The notes: generated by a model not told the origin, from the letters alone. A DNA stretch of 64,000 nt from Diadophis punctatus similis (GCA_023053685.1 JALIGW010000004.1:86196249-86260248); one strand, 5' to 3'. Counted from the first letter of the stretch, positions 39,546-50,797 are shown. A program made the numbers and translations.

Positions 39546-40901
39546 GTGACGTATAAAGCCATATCGTTTCTTTTGCATTGTTTTTATCCCGACATTAGTT
39601 TGCTTAGAATAAGTTCTGATTGGAGTAGCCTCATGGAGGAAGGGAGGGAGGGGAAGGCATAAACTTCATCCAGAAGAAAAAAAAACACCTTGAAAATGGG
39701 AACCATTACATTGATGGCAATGGTAGCAGTCGTAGTATATTAAGAATGGTAGCAGGGCTACAACTTAAGAGCGTGAATGTCAGGGATAAAAGATTATCTT
39801 ATCTCTTAATCATTAAGAGATGTAGTTTCAACTAATTTGTAGAATACCGAGCTGGGGAAAGTTGAGTTAGATAAACCAACGGGATGACATAATATAAGGC
39901 AAGTTTGTACCTTTGTGCCTCTTTGTTCCTCTAATATTTTTTTTACTAACAAACTTACCAACTTTTTCTTTCCCATCCTTCCCTCCAAGCAGTCAAAAGC
40001 TCAGATTCTGCTGCTCAAATCAGCTCATAGATATATATATATAACAAGCTAAAAAAGATGATGCCTCAGTGACAACTTGTGCATCATGACATTATCGTCC
40101 AAATTGTGCAGTGATGTATTTGTGTCATGACTTCTGATAAAGTTGTCAAGTACAAAAATTCTACCATTTTTGTGATTACATCATCGCATTTTTTCCTCGC
40201 TTCCCCCATCTCTTTTTGTTTCTTTTACATAAAGAGAGAAAGAGAGGAAAAAATGCATACAAGAAAGCTTTTAATAACTCATTCCAACTTGTTTTTCTAG
40301 GGAATATTCAAAAACACAATCTATTATCTGTGGCCTGAAACAGACCGTCCCAGGAGCATCCTGTGATTTTACTAAATGCATAAATGAGTCTTAAGAAAGA
40401 AAAGAGAACAGTATATTTTAAGATCCTTAAGGAAAATGAATAATATTGCAAATCCTTTGCCCCAACCACAAAGATGCATAAAATTATGCTGTAATTCAGC
40501 AAAGCTCTTCATTCATCTATTGAAGTTGATTCCAATCCGCAAAATCAATGTACCAAAATAGTTTTGCTAGTCTTTGAGATTTTAAAAGAGGTTTTGTTGG
40601 TTTGGTTTCTTTTCATCCTGTAATCTTTAATCTGAGACTTTTCTTTTGACAGATGTATTTTATGTTCCCCCTTGTGCTCCTTGGGTCTTTAAGGTGTACC
40701 CAGATCCTTTGGTGGGCTCTTCTCATTCAGATTTCTTTAATCTGGGTCTATGGATTCTATGGGGGCTTTTTCCTCTCTTTTTTTTCCCCCTTAGCTGTTT
40801 ACCTGATAAACATGTTTGGAGTTCCTTCTAAGTCTCTAGACAGTCTTTCCTTTCACAAGCCTCTTTGCCTCTCACCCACCCTCTGAGGTGCCTGAAAAGT
40901 G

Positions 40902-40903
<2 letters not shown>

Positions 40904-40987
<84 letters not shown>
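40904..40987. repeat. (CT)n microsatellite
   Basis: The tract holds about 41 CT units in the sense strand of the intron. Confidence 0.97.
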
Positions 40988-40989
<2 letters not shown>

Positions 40990-41880
40990 TAAGGACAGGG
41001 ATAAACTGAATTCCTGGCAATAAATGTCATCTCAAATAATCCCAAATTACCTACAGCCCACTGATTTTTTTTGTTTTATGTGTATGTGCTTGTATAATCC
41101 AGACAAGAGGTTTTTGGAAGACTCACCTGCGTGCCTGATATTTTGCTTTATTTCCCATTGCTTCAAAGCAGAGAGTTCAGGGGCCCCAAAATGTTCTTGG
41201 ACTCCGTGGATTAACCAGAATGCCTTTTTGCAGCCATCAAAATACCCCCACAGACACCACACCACACCACAAAGAGGACGGGGGGGTGGGCTGAAGCCGT
41301 CACTCCCTTTTTCAGTTCTTGAGAAGATGGGGGGGGTTAAAGATCTAGAGATAGATAGAGATATATAATCAGTTGGAAGCCAACCTTCAGCCTTGGAAAC
41401 CTCCAGTGACTGACACGCCCCCCCTACAACCCCTAAAATCAATCTGTTCCGCTGCTTAATGTCTCTTACAGCAGGAAATTATTCCTCCTTGTTTTGAGTG
41501 TGGATCTCCCTCTATAAATGCTGGGAGAATGAATCCACTGGCTCTGCCCTGTAAGAGCCCTCCCTCTTCAAGGACTGCAAGGCCTTCTCTTCTTTAAGCT
41601 TCCCTCTCGCCTTCATAGGATTCACCTCCAAGCCCCCAAGCAGCCTCCTTTGCTGCTCTTCCTTCTCCCTCTTGCCTGGTGACAGTGGAAGTCGGCAGGC
41701 ATGGGGGGTGTGATGGGGTAACCCCTGCAAGAGTGGCTGAAGGTGTCCTCTTCATGACTTCAGTCCTCTTCAATCACCCTCAAAGAGTACCTTGGCATTT
41801 TGCATTATTGGAATGTGTTGTTTTTCCAGATTTGTTTGTAAAAATTGGTCAATTGCAAGGGGATTTCCTTTTCTTTTCTA

Positions 41881-42012
41881 CCACTCACAACAACCGTATG
41901 AGGTAGGCTGCTCTGAGAAAGAATGGCTGATCCAAAGTGACCCATTGAGTTTCTGTGGGTGAGAATAGACTAGAACTCGGGTCTCCCTGGTTCCAATTCA
42001 CCTTTCTTTGCC
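41881..42012 (-). mobile_element. MIR/CORE-like SINE fragment
   Basis: The plus strand reads ccactcacaacaaccgtatg, aggtaggctgctctgagaaa, cccattgagtttctgtgggt and gaactcgggtctccctggtt. This matches the complement of the body of tetrapod MIR-like SINEs. The tRNA head is missing. Confidence 0.65.
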
Positions 42013-42306
42013 ATTGCCCAACTCTGGGTCTCGAAACCAGGACTGGCCTTGAAATAAAGACATTAGCGCAATTGTGTAGACATCGAAAAGTCTCTAAAAA
42101 GAGTTTGAAGACACATCAAACCTCACTGATGATGAAAGCGATATAAGAAGGATTGCTTCATAGAAACTTAAAAGACACTTTGCAGAAACACACCAGAAAA
42201 GAGACAGAGGCTTAAAAAGAAATAGAAAGACATCTCTTAGTCCACCAGAAAGCAATTCACCAAGTTTTATAAAGTCATGCTTGCTTCGTTATCTAGTACA
42301 TTATAC

Positions 42307-42337
42307 ATCAAATAAGAAAGAAAGAAAGAAAGAAAGC
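42307..42337. repeat. (AAAG)n microsatellite
   Basis: This is a short array of AAAG units. Confidence 0.85.
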
Positions 42338-42466
42338 ATAAGAAAGAAAAATAACAATAGCTATCTGGTGGATTAAAAATAAATGCACAAATGGTTTTAT
42401 AGGTTATACATCTCCAGTAATCAGTCTGCTAAGCTCAATTATTTGCTTCTCCCTTCTTCTCAACAG

Positions 42467-42560
42467 GACAACATTTTCAAGCTGGAAGATTCATACTTTG
42501 AAAACGGCAGAGGAAAAAGCCCTTATGACCCCAAACTTCTGACAGCTTCTCTTTTAATAG
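42467..42560 (+). CDS. SEMA3A: SEMA3A internal coding exon (31 codons plus one base)
   Basis: The exon encodes DNIFKLEDSYFENGRGKSPY followed by DPKLLTASLLI and the first G of a split Asp codon. It matches semaphorin-3A, where human has LENSHFENGRGKSPYDPKLLTASLLID. The acceptor is caacag and the donor is gtatgt. The exon begins in phase 0 and ends in phase 1, which agrees with the following exon beginning with AT. The segment lies within the sema propeller. A long CA dinucleotide repeat begins 24 nt after the donor and may affect recognition of this exon; this is inference from the known binding of hnRNP L to CA repeats. Confidence 0.96.
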
Positions 42561-42582
42561 GTATGTAGTATAAAGTAGTTTT

Positions 42583-42584
<2 letters not shown>

Positions 42585-42652
<68 letters not shown>
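42585..42652 (+). repeat. (CA)34 microsatellite beside a SEMA3A splice donor
   Basis: A perfect CA array begins 24 nt downstream of the exon end at 42560. In the transcript it is CA on the sense strand, the sequence bound by hnRNP L, which is known to change use of nearby splice donors. An effect here is inference. Confidence 0.97.
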
Positions 42653-42653
<1 letters not shown>

Positions 42654-43607
42654 AAAACTTCTACCTCTGTTCCTTCAAATTATTGGACCCGGTGCAAGAC
42701 GGCTCTGATCGGATCCAAATTTCAGATTTGGAGACAGGACAAATGAGTTTGATTTACAGCCAAGATCTGAAGACAAACCAGATCATTCACAGCCCCTTCA
42801 AGATCTGAGGTTGGGTTTTTTTTAAAAAAAGAAGTAAATGCCTTTATGTTGCATGCATATATTGGAGAATAAATGGATGCCTAGAGGATACATCCATTCT
42901 CAAGTGCCTTTTGATAGAATTGGGTAGAAATGGCGAGGACAATGGAGGATCTTATGCAGGGCCCTCAGAGCAGAGTCTGTTTCCTGGGCTTAAAGCCTCT
43001 CAGAAAGATCTGGGCTGCCGTGTTCCTCAAGCTGCCTGGTGCTGCCAATCAAAACATGTCTCGTCATAGCAATTGGTTGTTTCTGCAGATGAGTGTGTAT
43101 TTCTTATAATGAGGGTGCAAATGTTATCCTCTGCTTGAATCAATAGGTGAGCAACAACCCTGCAGAGCTTTGGACCTCCCAAAGACCCATTTAGACAATG
43201 CAGTGTTTACAAACAAAATCCTAGTGCATCCTAAATATGGCCCCCAAATAAATTTTGTATTTCTTGAATTGCTCTCAATACGAAAGATATAGAATTGATT
43301 TGGGGGGTCATATTTCTCCTGCTCCAACTAAGTCAATGCTCTTTCCCCAAAGTTTCAGGCTTCCTCTTTACATGACAGCGTAAGGTAATTTACAGGCGAA
43401 AATCATGTAGGGGGGCTTCAATACTAACTGCCAGCTACTTCACATCCTCATTGGCTCCGTCATAGTTGCCTCCAACTTCACAGTGACAGAGAGAATTAAA
43501 CTATCCTTTCAATTAGAAAAGGATGCCTGGGCTTGGAAATTCAACTTCACTCTACTAGTTCCCAGCCTTGAGCTTCAGTTTAGTTATGTTGTGGCTGTGT
43601 TCTTTTA

Positions 43608-43700
43608 AGCCCACCTATGTGGCAGCCCCTATCCAAAGTTGGCTGATCTTGAAAAGCAAGGAGGATCAGAACTGGTTGGTACCTGGATGGGAGCCTTCAG
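43608..43700 (+). repeat. 5S rRNA-like repeat (5S-derived SINE or pseudogene)
   Basis: The stretch has ggctgatcttgaaaagcaag and ggttggtacctggatgggag, close to the 5S rRNA words TCTGATCTCGGAAGCTAAGC and GGTTAGTACTTGGATGGGAG, in the right order and spacing. These cover the internal polymerase III promoter (A box and C box). The 5' part of 5S is not recognisable, so this is not a functional 5S gene. 5S-derived SINEs are known in squamates. Confidence 0.68.
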
Positions 43701-43877
43701 AAAGTCTTACACCTTGAACTGGATCCGCCATTACTGTTGCAAAGACAAGAACACAGGTGCGCCCTTCGCCACCCATCAACGACCCCTCGCCTCCTTGCCA
43801 GCTTGCTTGCAAACCACCTGCAACTTGCAAGTTCCCACTGACTTTGGTTCTGGGGAGCTGGCAGGCCGTTGCCTCAG

Positions 43878-44036
43878 AATAACAGGGTAACATAGTTGGG
43901 TGGGACCTTGGAGGTCTTCTAGCCCAGCCCCCTGCTCAAGCAGGAGACCCTATACCATTTCAATCTCTTGCCTAATCTCTTCTTAGAAACCTCCAGTGTT
44001 GGAGTACCCACAACAACTCTGCGGGCAAGTCATTCT
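43878..44036 (-). mobile_element. CR1 LINE 3' end
   Basis: The plus strand reads tgggaccttggaggtcttct, ccctgctcaagcaggagacc and tagaaacctccagtgttgga. This is the complement of the reptile CR1 terminus. It is well conserved and faces the copy at 44379. Confidence 0.88.
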
Positions 44037-44044
44037 GGAGGCCT

Positions 44045-44185
44045 TGCCTGACAACCCTGGGATTCGTTTAACAACAGCAACCAAGATTGCAGGAACTGCT
44101 GTCACTAAACGATGCCAAATGATGTGGTCATGCTTTATGATTGCATCAACTAACAATGGAAATTGTTGTCATATGTCAAGAACTT
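44045..44185. repeat. Possible squamate interspersed repeat
   Basis: The words attcgtttaacaacagcaac and gcaggaactgctgtcactaa resemble a common squamate repeat. The family is unknown to me. Confidence 0.4.
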
Positions 44186-44357
44186 CCTGCAATCCAACTC
44201 CCTGCTCAGCGTGGCAAAGAGAAAATTGCTTCTCAGGCTGATCTAAGCCCCTGAGACACTCTGGGTTTCTGCCCCTTTTTTCCTTTCTCTCTGTAAGGAT
44301 CTTGATTGCGTTCACACTGGAAAGGCCGGGTGTGCTCTGGAACCTATAAAAGTAAAA

Positions 44358-44392
44358 GTTGGAGCACCCACAAGAGACGTGGGTGCTCCAAC
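44358..44392. repeat. Perfect 14 bp hairpin at CR1 5' junction
   Basis: The arms gttggagcacccac and gtgggtgctccaac flank the 7-base loop aagagac. The right arm is CR1 sequence; the left arm is an inverted copy of it. Confidence 0.9.
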
Positions 44393-44525
44393 ACTGGAGG
44401 TTTCTAAGAAGAGATTGGGCAAGAGGCTGAAATGGTATGGGGTCTCCTGCTCGAGCAGGGGGCTGGACTAGAAGACCTCCAAGGTCCCGCCCAACTCTGT
44501 TATTCTGAGGCACAAGAGAGCGCCT
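44379..44525 (+). mobile_element. CR1 LINE 3' end, 5'-truncated
   Basis: The segment runs gtgggtgctccaacactgga, gatctcc-like words and ccaaggtcccgcccaactct, the CR1 terminus with the final ttattctga. It is 5'-truncated at an inverted hairpin. Confidence 0.88.
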
Positions 44526-45197
44526 AGTGCCAACCAGTACGATGTCACCATGAAAGCACAGGAAATTCAGAAATGATTCATAGTTTGATGTTATTTAAGC
44601 ATCAGGAAGAAAGTTGAAGTATCTCTCCTCCAGATGTTATTTGAAAGATGAAAAGTATTCCAGGCTTGTTTTTTTACTGTAGCACTTAAGAAAAGGAAAT
44701 AATTCTGTGTTTTAACAAATCCTTTGTGCTTTTAAAAACGCCACTGGGGGAGCGTGGAGCAGACTGCCTTCGTTTGGAAATTGAAATGATTAGTGGGAAC
44801 TACCCAGAGGGCACTTTTTAAAATGCAGCCCTTCACTTTGCAGTAACTTGCACCTTGGATTTACTCGAGGTAGGAGGGGGAAAGTCCTTAAAAGACAGGT
44901 GTATAATTGAGCGCCTGGAGCAGAAAACATTTGTGGTGGAATTTCTCGGGCAAGATTGACTTTGAACAAAAAGTAAGATGGCAAAATCAACACAAAGCCC
45001 ATTATGGCACCTTGCCATATGAAGTGAACAGAGTTTAGCTTTTCATCTGCACTTACACTAATACGGCAGTGTGGTTGCCTGGCCTTTTGCTTTAATTAAA
45101 AAAAAAAACCTAGAAATATTTCCCTCTTTTTTTTAAAAAAAGGCAAAGAGTTATGAGAAAGAGACAAAGATGATGAATCTTAACAAAAAACATCCAT

Positions 45198-45265
45198 CCT
45201 CAACCTTGGCAACTTGAAGTTGTGTGGACTTCAAGTCCCAGAATTCTCCAGCCAGCAATCTGGGG
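45198..45265. repeat. Short foldback repeat copy
   Basis: The segment reads cttggcaacttgaagttgtg then tggacttcaagtcccagaat and tctccagccagcaatctggg. It matches the family seen at 24628, 46330 and 56845. Confidence 0.65.
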
Positions 45266-45779
45266 ATACATTTTGAAGTTAATTACAATCATAGTTTGAA
45301 TTATCAATGCCTCCCTTTGGCACGTCTGTGGGTCTTTCACGAACCGGTCTCAGGGAACAGCTGGACAGGCTGCAGCCGAGGCTTATTTGCTTTTAAATTC
45401 ATGAGAAGGAAATCACTGATTTGTTCCCTGCAGTCTTTTCAAAATATATAATAGGCAGACGTATTTTTAAAAATATGTTATAATTAGTGCAGTTGTAAAT
45501 CCTTTTATTTAATTCAAAATATCTGTTCCTCGGTGCACTTGAAACTGATTTTCATTCATTTCAACCGTGCTATAAAAATGCCAGTTTGGGATGAGAAATA
45601 AATAGCTCGGAGTCCTTGTTTAGCTGTCATTTATTAGTAATGGCCCGTGGAAGGCACAGCTACCTTAAAAATGCTCCGATCTAGCCACAAGGGCATGATC
45701 TATAGGAAACTCTGGCCAGAATTCAAATAGACTATATATAAAATGTTGAAACTCTTTGCTCATTAATATGGCCATAAGA

Positions 45780-46118
45780 CAGGGGTGGGTTCTAACTTAC
45801 CTCACTGCTGGTTTGCTTCCTCCTGCTCCTCGTGGGCACGCCTCGTGAGCGTGCGCGTGCGTGTGCAGTGCTGAAAAATCTGCAAAAAAAAAAGCCAAAA
45901 ACAAGATGGCGACCGCATGCACAGTGCCGGAAACTCGACTTCTGCACATGCTCAGAAGAAGAAAAAAATTCAAAAATTCAAAAAAAATTCAAAAAAAAAG
46001 ATGATGGCGCCCACGGACCGGCGCCGACCGAACTGGTTCTGTGACGTCATCGTGACATCACCAGCAGCTCGCTACCAGTTCAGGTGAACCGGTCCGAACC
46101 GGGAGGAACCCACCTCTG
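45780..46118. mobile_element. Non-autonomous hAT-like element
   Basis: The 339 bp element starts CAGGGGTGGGTTC and ends GGAACCCACCTCTG. Flanking 8-mers ccataaga and ccttaaga agree in 7 of 8 bases, as for hAT target duplication. It has the same ends as the 14639 element and a GC-rich interior with the words ACCGG and GGTTC near the ends. Confidence 0.85.
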
Positions 46119-46329
46119 CCTTAAGAGCTTTAGGGCAGAATGTGAGCTGCTTTTTATTTCTTTCCAGCCATTCATTTGGGTTATTGGAAACAAAGGTCCA
46201 TAGTAATGCTCCAGTTTGGATCTTGGCCGAATCAAGCACCGTTTGGGACTTTTGAGTCCCATAAAACTGTATAAAAAGAGACGAGGAAGACTGAGAAGTC
46301 TCCCTCATCTGGGTGTCCTCCAGTCAATT

Positions 46330-46402
46330 CTGGATTCCCAGAATTCCCCAGCCTGCATGGTCACTGTTAAGAATTCTGGGAGTTGAAGTCCATCCATCTG
46401 GA
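46330..46402. repeat. Short foldback repeat, both arms present
   Basis: Arms cccagaattc at 46338 and gaattctggg at 46371 form an inverted repeat around 23 bases, followed by agttgaagtccatc. This copy shows that the family is palindromic. Confidence 0.7.
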
Positions 46403-46767
46403 AACTGGCACCCACGACACGGAAGGCTGCCCCGGATCAGCCCCTTTCCCTGTCTCCCCTATAGCTAGATGGCTGCCAGTTGCTCTTCTGGAGAGAAACA
46501 AAACCAATGAACAACCGAGAGGCCACAGCGAAGCCATCTTCCTCTGCTGAATCTGGTGGGAAGCGATAGATCGCTGCCTGCAAATGACGGGGCCAACTCC
46601 TTCAAACTCCCTACCCCAACCCTCCCCATCGCCAACTCGCCATGGAACAAGAGTTACACTAATATCAAAGAAATGGTGGAACAGAATCTTTAAAGAAAAG
46701 ATGCCAAAGGAGGGACAGAATGAAATGTGAATGACCAAAATTTTAAAAATAAATAAATAATTACATT

Positions 46768-46832
46768 GAATTGTTGAATTGTCCCACAGCGAGTTGACCA
46801 TGACAAGTTGGCCGCAGCTAGTTGTCCCACTC
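46768..46832 (+). repeat. Repeat related to the 37131 foldback
   Basis: The words gttgaattgtcccacagcga and gacaagttggccgcagctag also occur, slightly changed, at 37240-37300. Confidence 0.55.
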
Positions 46833-46906
46833 CATGGTCAGAGAGCCCTGGAAAACCCTGCTCAGATGGTAGAGCAAATAAAACAGCCTAGGATTTTGCA
46901 GTATAG

Positions 46907-46910
<4 letters not shown>

Positions 46911-46962
<52 letters not shown>
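46911..46962. repeat. (CA)n microsatellite
   Basis: The tract holds about 26 CA units. Confidence 0.97.
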
Positions 46963-46963
<1 letters not shown>

Positions 46964-47283
46964 AGTAACCTTTCCCCCACTTTTGACAGCTATGAAATAA
47001 AAGCAGTCTTCTTGACTTTCCCTTGATTTATATTGATTTATCCCAAATCTCTTGAGAGAGGCTGAGAAGCGAATGGAGGCAAAGTTAAATAAAGGCTAAG
47101 AGAGGCCTCGGAGGCTCCCCACTTAATAAGGGCTACAATTAAGTGACAGTCTCTTCTTTTAAAAATATAAAGTGGCAGATGAGACAAAAATGATGAATTA
47201 GGAGTTAATGCAAAACTTTTACTCATTTTTGATCATCCCATCTTCTGGCAGAAAGTCCTCCAGATCTGCCTTTGATCTCCTTG

Positions 47284-48490
47284 TTCTTCTTCTTCTTTTT
47301 TTTTTAATTTTTAATTTTTCCAATTTACATATCAATAAACATTTTTAACAGTACTGTGTCATATGTTTCATATGGTTATTTACATTTATTTCTATGCATC
47401 TTTATTTCTCTGTTCTAACCAATTATACCACTTATTCCACACCTCATAAAATTGTTTCTTCCTTGCCTTTCATTTCTAATGTGAGCTTATACATCTCTGC
47501 ACGTTCCAGTATCTTATGTATTTTCAAGTTTCCAACATTGAGCATATACAATTCTTGCTGTGGTTACTATGTGTAAAATGATGTATTGGAGTTGTTTCTT
47601 TATCTTTTGGTTAATTATTCCTAATAAGAATAGTTCAGGTTTAAATTCTATTTGTTCTCCTATTATCTCTGGTAGCCATCTCCTTATCTGTTCCCAATAT
47701 TTCTTCGCTTTGGGGCATTGCCACCACATGTGATAAAAAGTTCCATCCTTACTTTTACATTTCCAGCAATCCGGTTTCATATTTGTATACATTTTTGCCA
47801 ATCTCGCCGGCGTTAAATGCCACCTATAAAGCATTTTATATTGATTTTCTTTAAATACAGTCGATAATGTTAATTTACAGTTTTTGTTCCATATTCTTTC
47901 CCATTCCTCTAAATTTATATTACGGCCAATATTTTGTGCCCATGCAATCATCGAACCTTTCACAATTTCTTCTTCCATTTCCACTTCCAATAAGTGTCTG
48001 TATGCTTTTGTTATAATTTTTTCTTCATTCCCCATCAGTATTGTATCTAATTGTTGTGGTATCCTTTGAATTCCATATTCTTCCATATCTTTTCTATATC
48101 TTGATTGAGTCTGTAAGCATGGCCACCAATCTATGATTATACCCTGTTCTTTTAGTTCTTGATTTGATTTAAGTTTCCCATGGCTATCTACTAATTCTTT
48201 ATATCTTATCATCTTTTTTTTAATCTAATGTATTCGGGTATATCGTTGCCTCCATTGGCGATACCCAATTTGGCAATTTTGTGTAATATTTCTTTTTAAC
48301 TTTTCCCCATGTCCATATTAGCGCTTCTCTTACTTGGTGTCGATAGAAGTATGAATGTGTCTTTCTATGCTTGTCCCATAAAAAAGGCATGCCATCCTGC
48401 CTGTAAATCATGTCCTTCAACATCTCCTTTCTCTTCACATTGCATCATCGTGATTTCTCCTCTCCTGACTTCTAGCATTTTGCAGACTAT
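47284..48490 (-). mobile_element. L1-like LINE, 3' part of ORF2 and 3' UTR
   Basis: On the minus strand an open frame of 232 codons (48212 to 47514) contains WHLTPARLAKMYTNMKPDCW, then a CWKC-x8-HMWWQC cysteine/histidine cluster as in L1 ORF2 C-termini. Another frame (48438 to 48220) with MPFLWDKHRKTHSYFYRHQV and ALIWTWGK continues the same protein upstream, so one frameshift or stop divides them. The T-rich run at 47288-47310 is the element's poly-A end. The copy is 5'-truncated near 48490; the exact break is unclear. Confidence 0.85.
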
Positions 48491-48724
48491 CTGAAAATCA
48501 TGTTTTGAACCTGCCAGGAGAAGGCAGCTTGCTCAGACATGGTAGCCACACCAACCTCTAAAACTGGCATGGGAAACACGAGCTTCTCTTGGAGTCAGTG
48601 TGCTTGTTGGTTCAACCAACTCATATAAAATCCTGTCTGGGCCAGTCATTATGACCATGAAAAGCAGAATACCTGGACTTCAATACGCTGTCAACTCACT
48701 TCACAATTTATATTGTGAAAGCAG

Positions 48725-48765
<41 letters not shown>
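48725..48765. repeat. (CA)n microsatellite
   Basis: The tract holds about 20 CA units. Confidence 0.97.
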
Positions 48766-48766
<1 letters not shown>

Positions 48767-49068
48767 CCCTACTCTATCCCTCTTTAACACTCCAGGAAGT
48801 CTCCAAAGTCAAAACAAAGTGAACCAACTCCAGGTCCAGTTTATTTCTTCTCTTTGCTTTATGGGGGGAGACAAAGAGGAGCATATGCATTGGCTTGCTA
48901 CCCTAACATAAATATGTATTCTTTGCTGTATAAATGTGAGTGTTTGTAAGTAAAACCGGACATGGCAGAGTCCCTTTCTCCGTTTCTGAAGTGGCATAGG
49001 CCACTCTAGCTAGCACAGTGTTTTTGCCTCCGGCTGAAGTTTTCAGTGGCAAACGCAAGGTCTCAGCA

Positions 49069-49085
49069 GGGTTAGGGTTAGGGTT
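49069..49085 (+). repeat. Short telomere-like (GGGTTA)n
   Basis: Nearly three GGGTTA units lie about 75 nt before the SEMA3A acceptor at 49161. UAGGG words are known hnRNP A1 sites; a function here is inference. Confidence 0.9.
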
Positions 49086-49161
49086 CTGCCCTGGGAAACT
49101 GTCGCTGGAGGCTTTCTCCTTCGCTGATTCTGACCTGCTGCAATTCCATGAAACGTTACAG

Positions 49162-49281
49162 ATGGTGAGCTTTACTCGGGAACAGCGGCAGACTTTATGG
49201 GGAGAGATTTTGCCATCTTCCGCACTCTGGGGCACCACCACCCGATCCGGACCGAGCAGCATGATTCCCGGTGGCTTAACG
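49162..49281 (+). CDS. SEMA3A: SEMA3A internal coding exon (39 codons, split at both ends)
   Basis: The exon opens with AT, completing an Asp codon with the G of the previous exon, and encodes GELYSGTAADFMGRDFAIFR followed by TLGHHHPIRTEQHDSRWLN. It closes with a G that should begin the next Asp codon. This is essentially identical to semaphorin-3A over 39 residues. The acceptor is gttacag and the donor is gtaagt. The pyrimidine tract before the acceptor is short and broken by purines, so the 3' splice site looks weak. Three TTAGGG-like units lie about 75 nt upstream. The following exon (human DPKFISAHLIPESDN) is not visible in the remaining 14.7 kb, so that intron runs off the window. Confidence 0.97.
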
Positions 49282-50230
49282 GTAAGTCTCCTTTTCCCTC
49301 TATATTTTCTTCATGTTCACCAGATTCCAGCACCATTGAGTTCCTTTTGGCACCAACCGGCTGTGCAATATTAAAGCGGTCAATGAAATTAATGGGTGTC
49401 GCATCACCTCAATGGAGATCACAGCCTCCGTATTAATTGTAGGGCTGTTTCTGGTGCCAGAGAGCACATAAGCGCCATTGCTATTGACCTTTGCTTTGGT
49501 CTTAGACGTTGGCCTGGTAATTGGAAACAGACTTTGTATGAGTTGGTTTCCCTGCCTTCCATCAGGAGACCAAAAGCTGCCTTATACTTTGCACAAACTT
49601 TCATTGACATGCAAAGATTGGCTCGGTCCAATATGTCCATTTCTTCTTCAGCCAGAAGGAATTTTCACATACCTGGAGTCCGTTTCTAACTTGAGGTTCT
49701 TGAGGAAGAGTATTTGCATGCAGGATGGAGGAACAGACTTTAATGTCCTCCCAACAGAGACGTTTGTTTCCAGAGGCAAATCTCATCTCATTTGTTGCAG
49801 TTGGGTTACAACATGTCCAGCCAAAAGGGAGGAGAGAAAGGGGAGCTCTCCCCATGAATCTGCTCCAGCCTAAGCATAGAGGGGGCATTTTGTTCCAAAA
49901 TTCAATGCAACAGAATTAGCAGGATCTTTTCTTCTGAACGTAACTCAATCACGCTCCAGGATGGGAGGGAAGGGGCTGTTAAGCTCCATAGCTCTACTGG
50001 GTCTCCAACCCAGAACCTGAAACTGACTTAACAATTCCTCTCAATTCATAAATTTTCTTTTCTTTCTGCTTGCTTTCTGCTTCACTTTCCCCTCAGATTC
50101 CCTGTTTCAGCCACCCTGGGAAGATTAGGTTTTGAAGGATGGCATCCACAGGCCTTTTATATATATATATAAAAACCAGCTGCAATTATGGCCACACAGT
50201 TGCAGCCAACACCTTGATTGTTCTCGCTCT

Positions 50231-50235
<5 letters not shown>

Positions 50236-50292
<57 letters not shown>
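50236..50292. repeat. (CA)n microsatellite
   Basis: The tract holds about 28 CA units. Confidence 0.97.
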
Positions 50293-50294
<2 letters not shown>

Positions 50295-50795
50295 AAACAT
50301 AAGTAAAATAAGTAAAATAAGTGAAGGTTGCAACTCCATGAGAGTTTTTATGTCTTGTGGGATGTTTGGGACCTGCCATCTCTATTCTGACATTTTCATT
50401 ACATTTTGCAACTGATCTTTTTCTTTCCAAACATGTGAATTTTATCCGCTTTAAGCCACATCTTTATGTGTGGGTTCATCTGGGCACCTTTGGGTTTCTC
50501 AAAAGTTCCAGCTGACGGTCTATAAAGTATAAAAGCCACATCTTTGAAAACCCTTTGCTGTTGTGTTGTTACAAAGGAAGTCTGCAATAGCTGTGGACTT
50601 GTGCTGTAAAGTTTGTTTGTTTTTTTACAAAATTAAAGAAGCTGGGAAGCCTTTTAATTAAATCAGCATCCTGAGCCAGACGACGTAGCTCCCTGATTGG
50701 GAGTCCTGTAGGCGCTAATGTAATATAAATAACAACGGTGAATCTCTGCCAAACATCTGGTTCTGCTTGGTGTCTGAATAAGAACAGTTCTGGGC

Positions 50796-50797
<2 letters not shown>

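Larger units (their letters stand above)
42561..49161 (+). other. SEMA3A: SEMA3A intron of 6.6 kb, repeat dense
   Basis: The intron begins with a long CA repeat and contains a 5S-rRNA-like repeat, two CR1 3' ends in opposite orientation, a hAT-like element, two copies of a short foldback repeat, an L1 3' half on the minus strand and two more CA arrays. About half of it is recognisable repeat. The tract 44,530-45,190 shows nothing I can name, and 45,440-45,770 is AT-rich and repeat-free. Confidence 0.85.

Noticed and set aside
47514..48212. A 232-codon frame as an independent host gene
   Set aside because: Its words (LTPARLAK, CWKC, WWQC) are those of an L1 ORF2 C-terminus and a poly-A end follows.
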